NCBI GenBank assembly: GCA_013297655.1
Contig: JAAFHV010000069.1
Coordinates: 1-36,150 of the forward strand
Length of the DNA stretch: 36,150 bases
Direction: 5' to 3'
From: Myxococcales bacterium
Lineage (GTDB): Bacteria > Myxococcota_A > Polyangia > Polyangiales > Polyangiaceae
The notes beneath the pieces were generated by a model. It was not told the origin of the DNA and did not search any database. It saw only the letters and a program-made list of their open reading frames with translations. This document shows positions 1 through 8,528 of the stretch, piece by piece. Both the position numbers and the translations under genes were made by a program. The stretch's first letter is position 1. Each line of letters opens with the position of its first letter.

Positions 1-50
1 GCGACGCGAGGCCCGCGCCTCCGGAGCGTCGCGAGGTTCACCGCGCCGAC

Positions 51-1445
51 CTACGCGAGGACCTTGAGGCCGACGCGCCGCCGACCTTTGGCGAGCGTGG
101 CCTCGTGGAGCTCGCCGACCAAGTCGTAGTCGCTCGCCTGCGTGATCGTTACGCGGCGAATTTCGCCCGGCTTCGCGTCGCCGCCAGAGAGATATACGTG
201 GCCGTCGATCTCCGGGGCCTGGCCCGCGTGGCGACCCTTGAGAACGAGCTCGTGGTCCTCGCTCGCGCCCTCGACGAGCACATCGATGTCGGTGCCGACG
301 AGCTTCTTCTGCGCGCGCCGCGCGATCTTGCGCTGGAGAGCCATGAGGGTGCGCGCGCGCTTGGCGGCGATCTTCTCGGGCACCTTGTCGCCGAGATCGA
401 AGCTCTTCGCGCTCTCTTCGTCCGAATAGCGGAACACGCCCATGCGCTCGAACTCGGCCCACGTGACGAAGTCGCAGAGCTCTTGGAACTCGGCGTCGGT
501 CTCGCCCGGGTGGCCGACGATGAACGCGGTGCGGAACGTGAGCCCGGGGATGGCCGTGCGAAGGCGCTCGACGACCCGCTTCTGACGCCCGATCCCGTGC
601 CCGCGCTTCATGCGTCGAAGCATCGCGTCGGCCGCATGTTGGAGCGGCATGTCGACGTACTTCACCACGTTGGGGTGGTTCGCGAGCACGTCGATGAGCG
701 CTTCGTCGAGCGTCTCGGGATAGAGGTAGAATACACGGACCCAGCGGATGCCGGGCACGTCGGCCAAGTCGGCGACCAGCTTGGCGAGGGGCGTGCGCTC
801 GCTCGCGGGCAAGTCGCGCCCGTAGGCGACCGTGTCCTGCGAAATGAGGCACAGCTCGACCACCCCCTGCTTCGCGAGCTGACGAGCCTCGCGGAGGATG
901 TCGGCGGCGGGGCGCGAGCGCTGCTTGCCGCGGAACTCGGGGATGGTGCAGAACGCGCACGTTCGGTTGCAGCCCTCGGCGAGCTTCACGTACGCGCTCG
1001 AGTGGCTCTGGGTGAGCACGCGGGGGTCTTTTGCGCGCACGACCCAGTCGGCGGGGTTGCCTACGAGGAGACGCTCGGCGTCCCCGCGGAGCACGTCGGC
1101 GAGCTTGAGCATGTCGCTCGAGCCGAGAAAATGATCGACCTCCGGCATGTCGCTCGCGAGGGCGTCGGGGTAGCGCTGGGAGAGGCAGCCCGAGACCACG
1201 AGCTTCCGTAGCTCGCCCGTCTTCTTGAGCTCCGCCATCTCGAAGATGGTGTCGATCGACTCTTTTTTCGCCTCGCCGATGAAGCCGCACGTGTTCACCA
1301 CGATGGTGTCGGCGCCTTCGGGCTCGTGGACGAGCGTGTATCCTTCACGCTTCGCGACGCCGAGCATGACCTCGGAATCGACGCGGTTTTTCGGACAGCC
1401 GAGGCTGACGAAATAGATGGTCTTCTCGGTGCTCTCTACTGCCAT
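51..1445 (-). CDS. rimO: Ribosomal protein S12 methylthiotransferase RimO
   Basis: This radical-SAM enzyme adds a methylthio group to a conserved aspartate of ribosomal protein S12. The 464-residue length fits RimO. The N-terminal UPF0004 domain carries Cys17, Cys53 and Cys87, which bind the auxiliary Fe-S cluster. The radical-SAM motif CxxxCxxC is at Cys159, Cys163 and Cys166. A TRAM-like RNA-binding domain fills roughly residues 390-460. The N-terminal SLGCPKNRVDSE stretch is typical of RimO rather than the tRNA enzyme MiaB. The ATG start is followed directly by the conserved domain. Only 30 bases separate it from the lipoprotein gene upstream, so it is probably the last gene of a carA-lipoprotein-rimO transcript. 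The assignment is secure. Confidence 0.96.
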   Translation of the reverse strand: MAVESTEKTIYFVSLGCPKNRVDSEVMLGVAKREGYTLVHEPEGADTIVVNTCGFIGEAKKESIDTIFEMAELKKTGELRKLVVSGCLSQRYPDALASDMPEVDHFLGSSDMLKLADVLRGDAERLLVGNPADWVVRAKDPRVLTQSHSSAYVKLAEGCNRTCAFCTIPEFRGKQRSRPAADILREARQLAKQGVVELCLISQDTVAYGRDLPASERTPLAKLVADLADVPGIRWVRVFYLYPETLDEALIDVLANHPNVVKYVDMPLQHAADAMLRRMKRGHGIGRQKRVVERLRTAIPGLTFRTAFIVGHPGETDAEFQELCDFVTWAEFERMGVFRYSDEESAKSFDLGDKVPEKIAAKRARTLMALQRKIARRAQKKLVGTDIDVLVEGASEDHELVLKGRHAGQAPEIDGHVYLSGGDAKPGEIRRVTITQASDYDLVGELHEATLAKGRRRVGLKVLA

Positions 1446-1475
1446 CGTGGTTTGCCTAAAGCGCCCCCGCGCGGC

Positions 1476-2318
1476 TTAGTAGCAGGTGACGTCGGTGTTG
1501 TCGCGACCTGGGGTGCCGCGCTGCGCGCCCGCCGCGTAGGTGGTGAACGTGAGGCTCCATCGCGCCCAGTCGTTTCGCACGTTGGCGGGGCAGTTCTTGG
1601 GGAACGCGACCGACCGCGCGGGCGTGACGTTCGAGAACGCGGGGTAGTCGAGCTGGTCGATCACGAGGGTGCCGGAGCGCACCGAAATGCGGTCCCCGTC
1701 GTTTTTGAGGATGTCGGTCGCGGCGAACGCATACGAGGGCTCCGGGAAGCCGAACGTGCCTGCTTTCGTCGTCGAGCCGACGACGAGCACCTTGCCCAGC
1801 GGAGCGACCTCGGCCGTCGCCGGGAGCGTGGCGCGATCGAACAGCGTGCCGCGCGGGGACTCGACCACGAGCCCTCCGAGCTTGAGGGTGCAGGTGCGGG
1901 TGCTCGAGAGCTCGACCCACTCGCCGTCGTCCGCCGAGCCGGAGCGCGACGAGATGAGAAACTCGGTGATGAGCAAATCGCTCGCGACGAGGGGCCCAGT
2001 ACAATACGTGGTGGTCGTGCCTCCGCCGTCGGACGGCACTTGTGCATCGACCCGCGCATCGGACGCCGCGCCCGCGTCGCTGGGGCCCGCTTCTACAGGA
2101 GCGATCCCGGCGTCTTCCTCGGGAGGGGCAGGGCGCTCGCCGGCGGGAAATCCGTTCGGGTTCACAGTGTCCGGATCGCTCGGCTCGATCGGATCTTCCT
2201 CGGTGTAAAAGTCGTCGCCCGGGACGTAGACCTTCTTCGGTGCCTTCGTGGCGTCGCTGCACGCAAAAAGAAGCGCGATCGCGGCGAGGGGAAGCCCGAA
2301 AGAAAGTGGAAAGCGCAC
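1476..2318 (-). CDS. Putative lipoprotein with lamin-tail domain
   Basis: From the GTG at 2318 the 280-residue product opens with a lipoprotein signal ending in LFAC, so Cys20 would be lipidated. A flexible Asp/Ala/Gly/Pro-rich linker follows at about residues 40-105. Residues about 111-230 match the lamin-tail domain (LTD): the DLLITEF opening and the GEWVELSS strand are characteristic. LTDs are common in secreted and surface proteins, and the role here is unknown. An alternative ATG at 2375 overlaps the carA stop by one base (TGATG) and would add 19 residues before the hydrophobic segment. That start would couple translation to carA but gives an unusually long n-region. The start is therefore uncertain, the frame is not. 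Confidence 0.82.
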   Translation of the reverse strand: MRFPLSFGLPLAAIALLFACSDATKAPKKVYVPGDDFYTEEDPIEPSDPDTVNPNGFPAGERPAPPEEDAGIAPVEAGPSDAGAASDARVDAQVPSDGGGTTTTYCTGPLVASDLLITEFLISSRSGSADDGEWVELSSTRTCTLKLGGLVVESPRGTLFDRATLPATAEVAPLGKVLVVGSTTKAGTFGFPEPSYAFAATDILKNDGDRISVRSGTLVIDQLDYPAFSNVTPARSVAFPKNCPANVRNDWARWSLTFTTYAAGAQRGTPGRDNTDVTCY

Positions 2319-2374
2319 CCCTCGAAGGTAGCAGGAAGGCCTACACGCGCAACCTTTGCTTCCCGACGTTTCCA

Positions 2375-3532
2375 TCAGCTCGCGGTGGTTTTGGTCGACC
2401 CGTCGGACGCCGGCGTGCGCATCGCGGCGAGGAAGCGCCCGAAGAACCCTGTCGAGTCGTGGGGGCCGGCGGCAGCTTCGGGGTGAAATTGCACGCTCGC
2501 GGCGCGGAGCGAAGGCACCTCGAAGCCCTCCAGGGTGCCGTCGTTCAGGTGACGATGGGTGAGAACCGCTTCGGGCGGGAGGGTGGCCGTGTCGACGCAA
2601 AAACCGTGGTTCTGCGCGGTAATTTCGACGCGCCCGGTGCGCACGTCGAGCACGGGCTGGTTTACTCCGCGGTGGCCGAACTTGAGCTTGAACGTGCGCG
2701 CGCCGAGCGCCAACCCGAGGAGCTGATGCCCGAGGCAAATGCCGTAGAGCGGCTTCTTCCCGAGGAGCCCGCGCACGGTCGCGATCGCCTCGGTCGCGGC
2801 GGCGGGATCGCCGGGGCCGTTCGTGAGGAAGACGCCGTCGGGGTTCAGCGCGAGCACCTCTTCCGCGGAGCTGCCGGCGGGGAGGACGGTGAGATCGCAC
2901 CCGATCTCGACCAGGTGGCGGAGGATGTTCTTCTTCGTTCCGTAGTCGAGGACCGCGACCTTTGGGCGCGATCCGGGGGCGGGCCCATTGCCCCACTCCC
3001 CGCGGGTCTCGGCGAAGGGGTAGGCCGCTTTCGGCGTGACGAACGGGAGCAAGTTCGCGCCTTCCATCGACGGCGCCTCTTTCGCTGCGCGAAGCAGGGT
3101 CTCGACCGGATCGGTGCCCACCGCGCACGACTGCGAGCCGTGGCTACGCAGGTGATGCGTGAGGCGACGGGTGTCGACCCCGGTGATGCCGACGACGCCG
3201 TGGCGGGCGAGGTAGGCGTCGAGCGACTCGCGAGAGCGGTAATTCGAGGGCACCGGGCTCAGCGAACGCGTGACGAGGGCACGAATCTTCGGCGCGCCGT
3301 CGCGCGATTCGGCATCTTCTTGGGTGATTCCCACGTTGCCGATTTCGGGGCTCGTGAGGACCAACATTTGGCCGAAGAACGAGGGATCCGTGATCGACTC
3401 TTCGTACCCGGTCGCGGGCGTAGAGAACACCGCCTCGCCGATCGCGGTGCCCGGCGCTCCGAACGCCTCGCCCTCGAGCACGGTTCCGTCGGCGAGCACG
3501 AGGTGGGCGCGGGGTCGCTCTTTATCCGTCAT
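2375..3532 (-). CDS. carA: Carbamoyl-phosphate synthase small (glutaminase) subunit
   Basis: CarA releases ammonia from glutamine and passes it to CarB, which makes carbamoyl phosphate for pyrimidine and arginine synthesis. The 385-residue length is normal. An N-terminal CPSase small-chain domain occupies residues 1-140. A class I glutamine amidotransferase domain follows from about residue 190, with nucleophile Cys266 in GICLGHQ and the His350/Glu352 pair in QFHPE. carB is not in this window, so the two subunits are not adjacent downstream of carA. The next gene downstream is the LTD lipoprotein, whose possible ATG overlaps the carA stop. I see no clear Shine-Dalgarno sequence before the ATG. 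Confidence 0.97.
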   Translation of the reverse strand: MTDKERPRAHLVLADGTVLEGEAFGAPGTAIGEAVFSTPATGYEESITDPSFFGQMLVLTSPEIGNVGITQEDAESRDGAPKIRALVTRSLSPVPSNYRSRESLDAYLARHGVVGITGVDTRRLTHHLRSHGSQSCAVGTDPVETLLRAAKEAPSMEGANLLPFVTPKAAYPFAETRGEWGNGPAPGSRPKVAVLDYGTKKNILRHLVEIGCDLTVLPAGSSAEEVLALNPDGVFLTNGPGDPAAATEAIATVRGLLGKKPLYGICLGHQLLGLALGARTFKLKFGHRGVNQPVLDVRTGRVEITAQNHGFCVDTATLPPEAVLTHRHLNDGTLEGFEVPSLRAASVQFHPEAAAGPHDSTGFFGRFLAAMRTPASDGSTKTTAS

Positions 3533-3637
3533 TCGCGCGCGCTTAGCACATGTGAGGCGGGAGAGCCGCGCCGCGTACCGAAGCCCGCGATCCTGGGCTC
3601 CGATACGCGTGCAAGCTGCATGCTTTCGGACGGCGAT

Positions 3638-4636
3638 TCAGTCGAGCTGGTACGCGAGGAGGGCGTTCACGCCCCAAGCTTGCGTGCTCGACTCCTGCGT
3701 GCCGCCGTTGAGCGGCGTGTCGATCGGGAAGATCACTCCCAAACGCGCGAGGAGCGCGCCGTAGGCGGCCCGCACGAACGGCTCGACCGCGCCCTGGTAG
3801 TAGTCACCGCTGCGGAGCGGGTTCGTGCCGAACGCGACACCTTGATAGCGAAGCCCGGCGCCGATCGCGTGCCCGATCTGCGCCTCGAAGGCGTGCTGGA
3901 CCGCGAAAAAGTGCTCCGGATTCGTCCGCGTCGAGACGCCCCAAAGCGGCTCGGCTTGGAACCGCAGCTCGGCGATCGACGCGTGCACCTCCAGGGCCGC
4001 TCGGACGGCGAAAGGCATGAGGTCCCGGGCGAAATCGCTGATGTTGAAGAACGTCGTCGCGACTTGGAACGTGGAGTACGAGTTGTCGGTCACGAGCGGC
4101 AGACCGACCGAGCCACCGACGCTCAGCCACACGCCATCTCCGATCGCGCGCGCGTGATGCACGCCGACCTGAGGGTTGCCGAGCGTAGCGAGCGCGAGCG
4201 GGAGGCGCGCGTCGACGAAGGTGCCGGTCGCGATCGGCAAGTGAGCGCCGAGCACGAGCGCCGTCGGGACCGGATCGCTCGCGCGTCCGAACTTCAGCGC
4301 CGAGACACCGAGCTCGAAGCCGCCCTTCATCGCGTACGGAAGGGGCTTTGGCTTCTCCGTCTCCGCGGGAGCCTCGGCGGCCGGGGGAAGCTCGGCTGGC
4401 GAAGGGGCCGACGCTGGCGGAGGGGGTGGGGGCGCGGGAGGCGCGACGGTGACGGCGGGGGGCGCTGCGGGCGCCGGAGGCACGGCGGTGACGGCGGGGG
4501 GCACGCTCGGCGCCGGCGGATCGGCGGGGTTTGCTGTCGCGGGAGGCGCGGGCGGATCGGACTGCGCGATGGCGTCTGCGGGCCAGAGGAGGAGGAGGGA
4601 TGAGGCGACGAGGGGAAAAGAAAGGGTACGAAGCAT
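3638..4636 (-). CDS. Putative outer-membrane barrel protein with Pro-rich N-terminal linker
   Basis: The product has 332 residues from the ATG at 4636, preceded by AGGA. It opens with a signal peptide ending ADAIA-Q. Residues about 26-110 are a Pro/Ala linker with repeated PPAVT-PPAPAAPP patterns and a run of seven prolines. The rest (about 115-332) alternates short amphipathic strands with Gly/Asn/Asp turns, as in myxobacterial outer-membrane beta-barrel proteins. I do not recognise a named family. The Pro-rich piece may span the periplasm or peptidoglycan. It lies downstream of a strong terminator, so it should have its own promoter in 4637-4731. A longer in-frame extension to 4819 crosses that terminator and lacks a signal at its start, so I rejected it. 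Confidence 0.75.
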   Translation of the reverse strand: MLRTLSFPLVASSLLLLWPADAIAQSDPPAPPATANPADPPAPSVPPAVTAVPPAPAAPPAVTVAPPAPPPPPPASAPSPAELPPAAEAPAETEKPKPLPYAMKGGFELGVSALKFGRASDPVPTALVLGAHLPIATGTFVDARLPLALATLGNPQVGVHHARAIGDGVWLSVGGSVGLPLVTDNSYSTFQVATTFFNISDFARDLMPFAVRAALEVHASIAELRFQAEPLWGVSTRTNPEHFFAVQHAFEAQIGHAIGAGLRYQGVAFGTNPLRSGDYYQGAVEPFVRAAYGALLARLGVIFPIDTPLNGGTQESSTQAWGVNALLAYQLD

Positions 4637-4731
4637 TCCTGAAGGAGACCTCGTGTCGCTGTCGGGCGCACGAACTTTTCGCCGCTGACCCGACGCACGC
4701 CCCCGAGCAGGCGAAGTCGTCGCGATACTGC

Positions 4732-4767
4732 AAAAAAAGACCCGCACGGGAGGCACCGTGCGGGTCT
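4732..4767 (-). terminator. Rho-independent terminator of the cysteine-rich lipoprotein gene
   Basis: Read on the minus strand there is a perfect 12-bp stem, AGACCCGCACGG (4767-4756) pairing with CCGTGCGGGTCT (4749-4738). The loop is six bases, and the stem runs straight into seven T residues (4738-4732). It starts 27 bases after the stop codon at 4795. The opposite strand has only an A-run before the stem and no T-run after it, so the signal is directional. Confidence 0.93.
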
Positions 4768-4794
4768 CGGGGGGCGATTCGATTTCGACGAAAA

Positions 4795-5850
4795 TCAGCG
4801 GCAGAAGCCGTCGATGCACACGAGCGGGCTATTGCAAGCGCGGCCCTGGGCGGGATCGCACTCGGAGCCGAGGTTCGAGTCCGAGCCGCACACGGAGTAC
4901 GTGCCGCTCGAGGTCGTCACCGACTTGCACACGTTGAAGCGGTCGCTCGCGCGGCAGGCGTCGGACGCGTCGGCCTCGCAGGCGATGTAGCAACTGTGAC
5001 GGAGGCAGAGGCTGCCTTGCGCGCAAGCGTCGCGTTGGCCGTCGGCGTTGCAGGTGAACACCGGGCGCTGGTCTGGCATGCAGCCCCCGTCGACGCACAC
5101 GAGCCCAGAGGGGCAGGTGTTGCCTGCGCCGCACGGGTTGACGCACCGCTCTTGCACGCAGGTCTTCCCGCCGGTGCAGGTGTTGCCACCTTCGGTGCAA
5201 GGGGTGGGGTTTTGGGTGCAAACGCCCTTGGTGAGATCGCAGCCGAACCCGGTGGGGCAGGCCTTGGTCGCCGAGCACGACGGAGTGCACACGCCCTGCA
5301 CGCACTGCTGACCGCCCGGGCACTGGGTCGCGTCCGAGCACTGGTCGGCCGGGGCGGTGCACCTTCCGGAGAGGCATTTCGCACCGGCTGTAGAGGAACA
5401 GTCGGCGTCCTTGTAACAACCGGGGGCAGTGCCGCCGTCGTTGGGGTTGGTGCCGGGGACGCAGCTCAGCGCGCCATTCGAGAGCTTGCAGACCTGGTTC
5501 GAGGGGCAGCCGAACTGAGCGCAATCGCCAGCGTGGCAGCGTTTGTCGGCGCCGCAGACCTCTCCCGTGCGGCATTCGGCGGCGGTGCTGCACGTGTTGC
5601 CCGTGGTGGGCGGCAAGGTGGTGCCGTTCGGTGTGCAGCGGCTCGAGCCGTCGCAGCGGTAGCCGGAGGGGCACTCGGCGTTGTCGCCGCACTGCCAGTC
5701 GACGCAGCGGTCGTCGAGCGAGTTGTCCGGGCAGAGGAAACAACCGTTTCCGTCGCAGACGCGCGTGTTGTGGGCGTCCGGATAAATGGGGCAACCGGCA
5801 AGGACAGCGGCAAGCGCTCCGAAGACACCGACAAAAAGTGCTCGCTTCAT
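4795..5850 (-). CDS. Cysteine-rich lipoprotein with repeated disulfide modules
   Basis: The 351-residue product starts at the ATG at 5850, with AGGA nine bases upstream. It has a short signal ending LAGC, so Cys20 would be lipidated. I count 49 cysteines including that one. They fall in repeats of the form C-x5-C-x5-C-x4-C with Gly between (for example ECPSGYRC and TCPSGLVCVDGGC), resembling EGF/Dickkopf-like modules seen in myxobacterial secreted proteins. The 48 remaining cysteines could form 24 disulfides, so export to an oxidising compartment is expected. No catalytic motif is visible. It stands alone: own promoter (5901-5929), own terminator (4732-4767). Its substrate or partner cannot be inferred. 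Confidence 0.85.
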   Translation of the reverse strand: MKRALFVGVFGALAAVLAGCPIYPDAHNTRVCDGNGCFLCPDNSLDDRCVDWQCGDNAECPSGYRCDGSSRCTPNGTTLPPTTGNTCSTAAECRTGEVCGADKRCHAGDCAQFGCPSNQVCKLSNGALSCVPGTNPNDGGTAPGCYKDADCSSTAGAKCLSGRCTAPADQCSDATQCPGGQQCVQGVCTPSCSATKACPTGFGCDLTKGVCTQNPTPCTEGGNTCTGGKTCVQERCVNPCGAGNTCPSGLVCVDGGCMPDQRPVFTCNADGQRDACAQGSLCLRHSCYIACEADASDACRASDRFNVCKSVTTSSGTYSVCGSDSNLGSECDPAQGRACNSPLVCIDGFCR

Positions 5851-5900
5851 GGCGTGGTTCCTGGCGCTGGCTCGTCTGGTGAGCCGCGTGCGCCTCCGAG

Positions 5901-5929
5901 ACTTTAGCAACCCCCGTGCCCTCCACCAA
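5901..5929 (-). promoter_or_regulatory. Candidate sigma70-type promoter for the cysteine-rich lipoprotein
   Basis: On the minus strand there is TTGGTG (5929-5924), a 17-base spacer, then TAAAGT (5906-5901). A TGC just before the -10 gives an extended -10 look. Transcription would begin near 5894, leaving a leader of about 44 bases before the ATG at 5850. Motif match only. Confidence 0.45.
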
Positions 5930-6078
5930 GGCGATGAAATGCGCCTGCTGAACGGAAGAGTCCATCCGGGGAGCCCACCACCGTGTCTTTCCGTTCACGC
6001 CCGCTGTGGACGAACCGTCATGCGAGCTAGGGAACGAAGCGCCACGTCTTTGTTCTCACGCCTCGAAACCCTTGGTTA

Positions 6079-6108
6079 TTGCCAACGCGAAGCGGAAAGG
6101 GACATGAT
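6079..6108 (+). promoter_or_regulatory. Candidate promoter for the 6141-20766 gene run
   Basis: TTGCCA at 6079-6084 and CATGAT at 6103-6108 are separated by 18 bases, which places the start point about 25 bases before the ATG at 6141. A short GGCC-TTTC-GGCC hairpin (6120-6131) lies between promoter and start codon, and no Shine-Dalgarno sequence is visible there. The rest of the 290-base divergent region holds nothing else I can assign. Confidence 0.35.
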
Positions 6109-6140
6109 ACCTTCTGTGCGGCCTTTCGGCCGGTCCTGCC

Positions 6141-8528
6141 ATGCACGTCCAGTGTGAGAGCTGCGCTACCCAATACGAGTTCGACGACGCGCTCGTAAGT
6201 GGGCGCGGCACGACCGTGAAATGCTCCAATTGCGGCTACCAATTCAAGGTCCGCAAGGCTGGTGGGGAAGACCAATGGCTGGTCACCACCGCCGATGGCT
6301 CCACGTTCGTCTATGGCTCCCTCCGTGAGCTCCAGCGCGCGATCATGTCGCGCCAAATCCACGCGAGCGATCTGCTCGAACGCGGCGGCGTCGCCCCGCG
6401 GCCGATCGGCCAAATCGCAGAGCTTGCGCCCTTCTTCGACGAGAAACGCCGACCCACCAGCGCGCCACCGGGCGGGGCGGCCCCCAACACCGTACGGTCC
6501 GCTCCCCCCGAGCCCGCCGCTCCCGTTCCCGAGCCCGTCGCTATCCACGCAGGCCACCCGGGTCGGCTCGATCCCGATCGAACGGCCGCGACCCCCGCGC
6601 GCCTCCTCGCGGAGCACCTCGCGGCGTCGCGCACCCCGGTCCCGCCGCCCCCCGAAATTCTCCCCGTCGTGACGCCGATCGCGTCCGCTCCTGCCGTCGT
6701 TGGCGCAGCTTCGGCCGTGTCCGGTCTGGCGAGCACGTTCGGCGCGGCTCCCCCCGTCCGCTCACGAATCGCCACCGAGCCCGACTTCCTCACGAGCGTC
6801 CCTTCGCTCCGCTCGCTCCACGATCTCGACGACGAGAACATCCCGACCCGCCTCGCCGATGGGCCGGCCCGCGCGCCGAGCAACCCGGACGACGGGCCGA
6901 CGAACGCGAACGGCTTCTCGATCGCTCCGGAGGCGCGAGGCCTCCACGAGGCCAAAGTGGAGCTCGCCCCCGGCATCGACGAGCCGTCGCGCGACGTGCC
7001 GCTTCGCGATCGCACCGAGCGCCTATCCCGCGATTCGTTCCGCCCGCCGCAACCTCCGGCGCCTCAGCCGCCGGCCGCCCACGAGGTCTACACCCCGGTC
7101 GAGGTCACGTCTCCGCTCCCTCCGCATGTGCAGCATGTGCAGCGACGCACGGATCCAGCGGACGATTTTCCCGACTCGGGGCTCCCCTCCGCGCCTCGCC
7201 CGCGCCGTGGGGTCGGGGGAGTGGTCGTCGCCGCCGTCGTGCTCCTCGGGCTCGGCGGTATGGGCGCGTATTACTTGAAGAATCGCCTCGCCGACAAGCC
7301 GATCACGGCGCTCGATCCGAAGGCAGAGAGCTTCCTCGCGGCAGGTGAAAAGGCTCTCGGCGACGGCGATCTCGATCGCGCCAAAGAGAACTTCGACAAA
7401 GCGAGCGTGCTCGCCGAGAAGAACCCGCGCCTGCTCCTCGACTACGCGCGCCTCGGGACTGCCCGCGCGGATGTCTCTTGGGTCCGCCAGCTCGTCACCC
7501 CCGAGACCGAAGCGGGGCCCGTCCGAGCGAAGACGATCGAGCTCGCCAAGTCCGCGGTCGACGCCGCCGACGCCGCGCTCGCCGTCTCGCCGGACGATCC
7601 CTCCGTCACCCGCGCGAAGATCGACGGGCTGCGCGCCCAGGGCCAGCTCGACAAAGCGCGCGCGCTCGTGCCCAAGGTCGTCGCGCAAGGCAACCAGTCG
7701 GAGTCGGCTTACGTGCTCGCCACCCTCGACATGGCGGGGGCCGACCCGGTGTGGAGCACCGTCCTCCAACGGCTTCGGCTCGCCGCTTCGGCAGAGGGCG
7801 CCTCCGGAAGGGCGCGCGCAGCCCTCGTCGTCGCGCTCGTGCGCTCGGGCGACAGCGACGGCGCACGCGGCGAGCTCACGCGCCTCGAGGGGGGCTCCGC
7901 GTCGCATCCGCTGCTCGGCCCGCTCAAGCAGTACGTCGACCGCGCGAAGAGCAACGCCCCCGCGCCCGCCGCGACCGACGACGCTGGCGCGCCGGTCGAC
8001 GTGAGCACGCTAAAGGCGCTCAACGGCGGCAACGCGACCGACCCGCGCGTCCTGGTGTCCCAAGCTGAAATCGCAAGAAGTCACGGCAAGTTGGACGTGG
8101 CCAAGCGGCTCTACGAGCTCGCGCTGCAGAAGAACCCGACCGACTCGGAGGCGCTCACCGGCCTCGCCCAAGTGGCCCACGCGCAACGCGACAACGCGAC
8201 GGCCAAAGACGCGTACCGACGCGCGCTCGCCCAAAACTCGAGCTACGTGCCCGCGCTCGTGGGGCTCGCCGACGTCGAGTGGGAGTCGGGTGACCGCGCC
8301 GGCGCTCAGAAAAGCTACAAAGACATCGTCGATAGGTTCCCCGAGAGCGCGTACCCGATGAGGGTGAAGCTCCGCGCGGAAGGGGGGGGCTCCGCGCCTG
8401 CACCCCCAGCGACACCTTCGAGCACCGCGACGCCGCCACCGGCGCCGAGCGCGACCGAGCCAGCGCCTACGCCCACGCCCACGCAGGCCCCTGCGCCCAC
8501 GCCGAAGCCTACCGAGGAAAACCCATGA
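6141..8528 (+). CDS. Zinc ribbon-GYF-TM-TPR membrane protein
   Basis: The 795-residue protein begins with an MJ0042-type zinc ribbon (Cys5, Cys8, Cys28, Cys31). A GYF_2-like domain follows at about residues 45-96 (WLVTTADGSTFVYGSL onward). A long Pro/Ala-rich cytosolic linker leads to a single membrane helix at about residues 357-377. Residues about 395-750 contain TPR-like helices (for example AKRLYELALQKNPTDSEAL), and the tail from about 755 is Pro/Thr/Ala rich. The likely topology is N-in with the TPRs periplasmic. Zinc ribbon plus GYF before one TM is also the cytosolic layout of GltJ/AgmX in Myxococcus gliding, but the TonB-like region of that protein is absent here. The stop overlaps the sppA start (ATGA), which implies translational coupling. 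Confidence 0.88.
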   Translation: MHVQCESCATQYEFDDALVSGRGTTVKCSNCGYQFKVRKAGGEDQWLVTTADGSTFVYGSLRELQRAIMSRQIHASDLLERGGVAPRPIGQIAELAPFFDEKRRPTSAPPGGAAPNTVRSAPPEPAAPVPEPVAIHAGHPGRLDPDRTAATPARLLAEHLAASRTPVPPPPEILPVVTPIASAPAVVGAASAVSGLASTFGAAPPVRSRIATEPDFLTSVPSLRSLHDLDDENIPTRLADGPARAPSNPDDGPTNANGFSIAPEARGLHEAKVELAPGIDEPSRDVPLRDRTERLSRDSFRPPQPPAPQPPAAHEVYTPVEVTSPLPPHVQHVQRRTDPADDFPDSGLPSAPRPRRGVGGVVVAAVVLLGLGGMGAYYLKNRLADKPITALDPKAESFLAAGEKALGDGDLDRAKENFDKASVLAEKNPRLLLDYARLGTARADVSWVRQLVTPETEAGPVRAKTIELAKSAVDAADAALAVSPDDPSVTRAKIDGLRAQGQLDKARALVPKVVAQGNQSESAYVLATLDMAGADPVWSTVLQRLRLAASAEGASGRARAALVVALVRSGDSDGARGELTRLEGGSASHPLLGPLKQYVDRAKSNAPAPAATDDAGAPVDVSTLKALNGGNATDPRVLVSQAEIARSHGKLDVAKRLYELALQKNPTDSEALTGLAQVAHAQRDNATAKDAYRRALAQNSSYVPALVGLADVEWESGDRAGAQKSYKDIVDRFPESAYPMRVKLRAEGGGSAPAPPATPSSTATPPPAPSATEPAPTPTPTQAPAPTPKPTEENP

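Noticed and set aside
1476-3128. A 550-residue form of the LTD lipoprotein
   Set aside because: The extra part lies inside carA in another frame on the same strand; the lipoprotein signal marks the true beginning near 2318.
2042-4603. An 853-residue open frame on the plus strand opposite carA and its neighbours
   Set aside because: It is antisense to recognised genes, rich in Arg/Gly/Ala, has no domain, and reflects the high GC content that removes stop codons.
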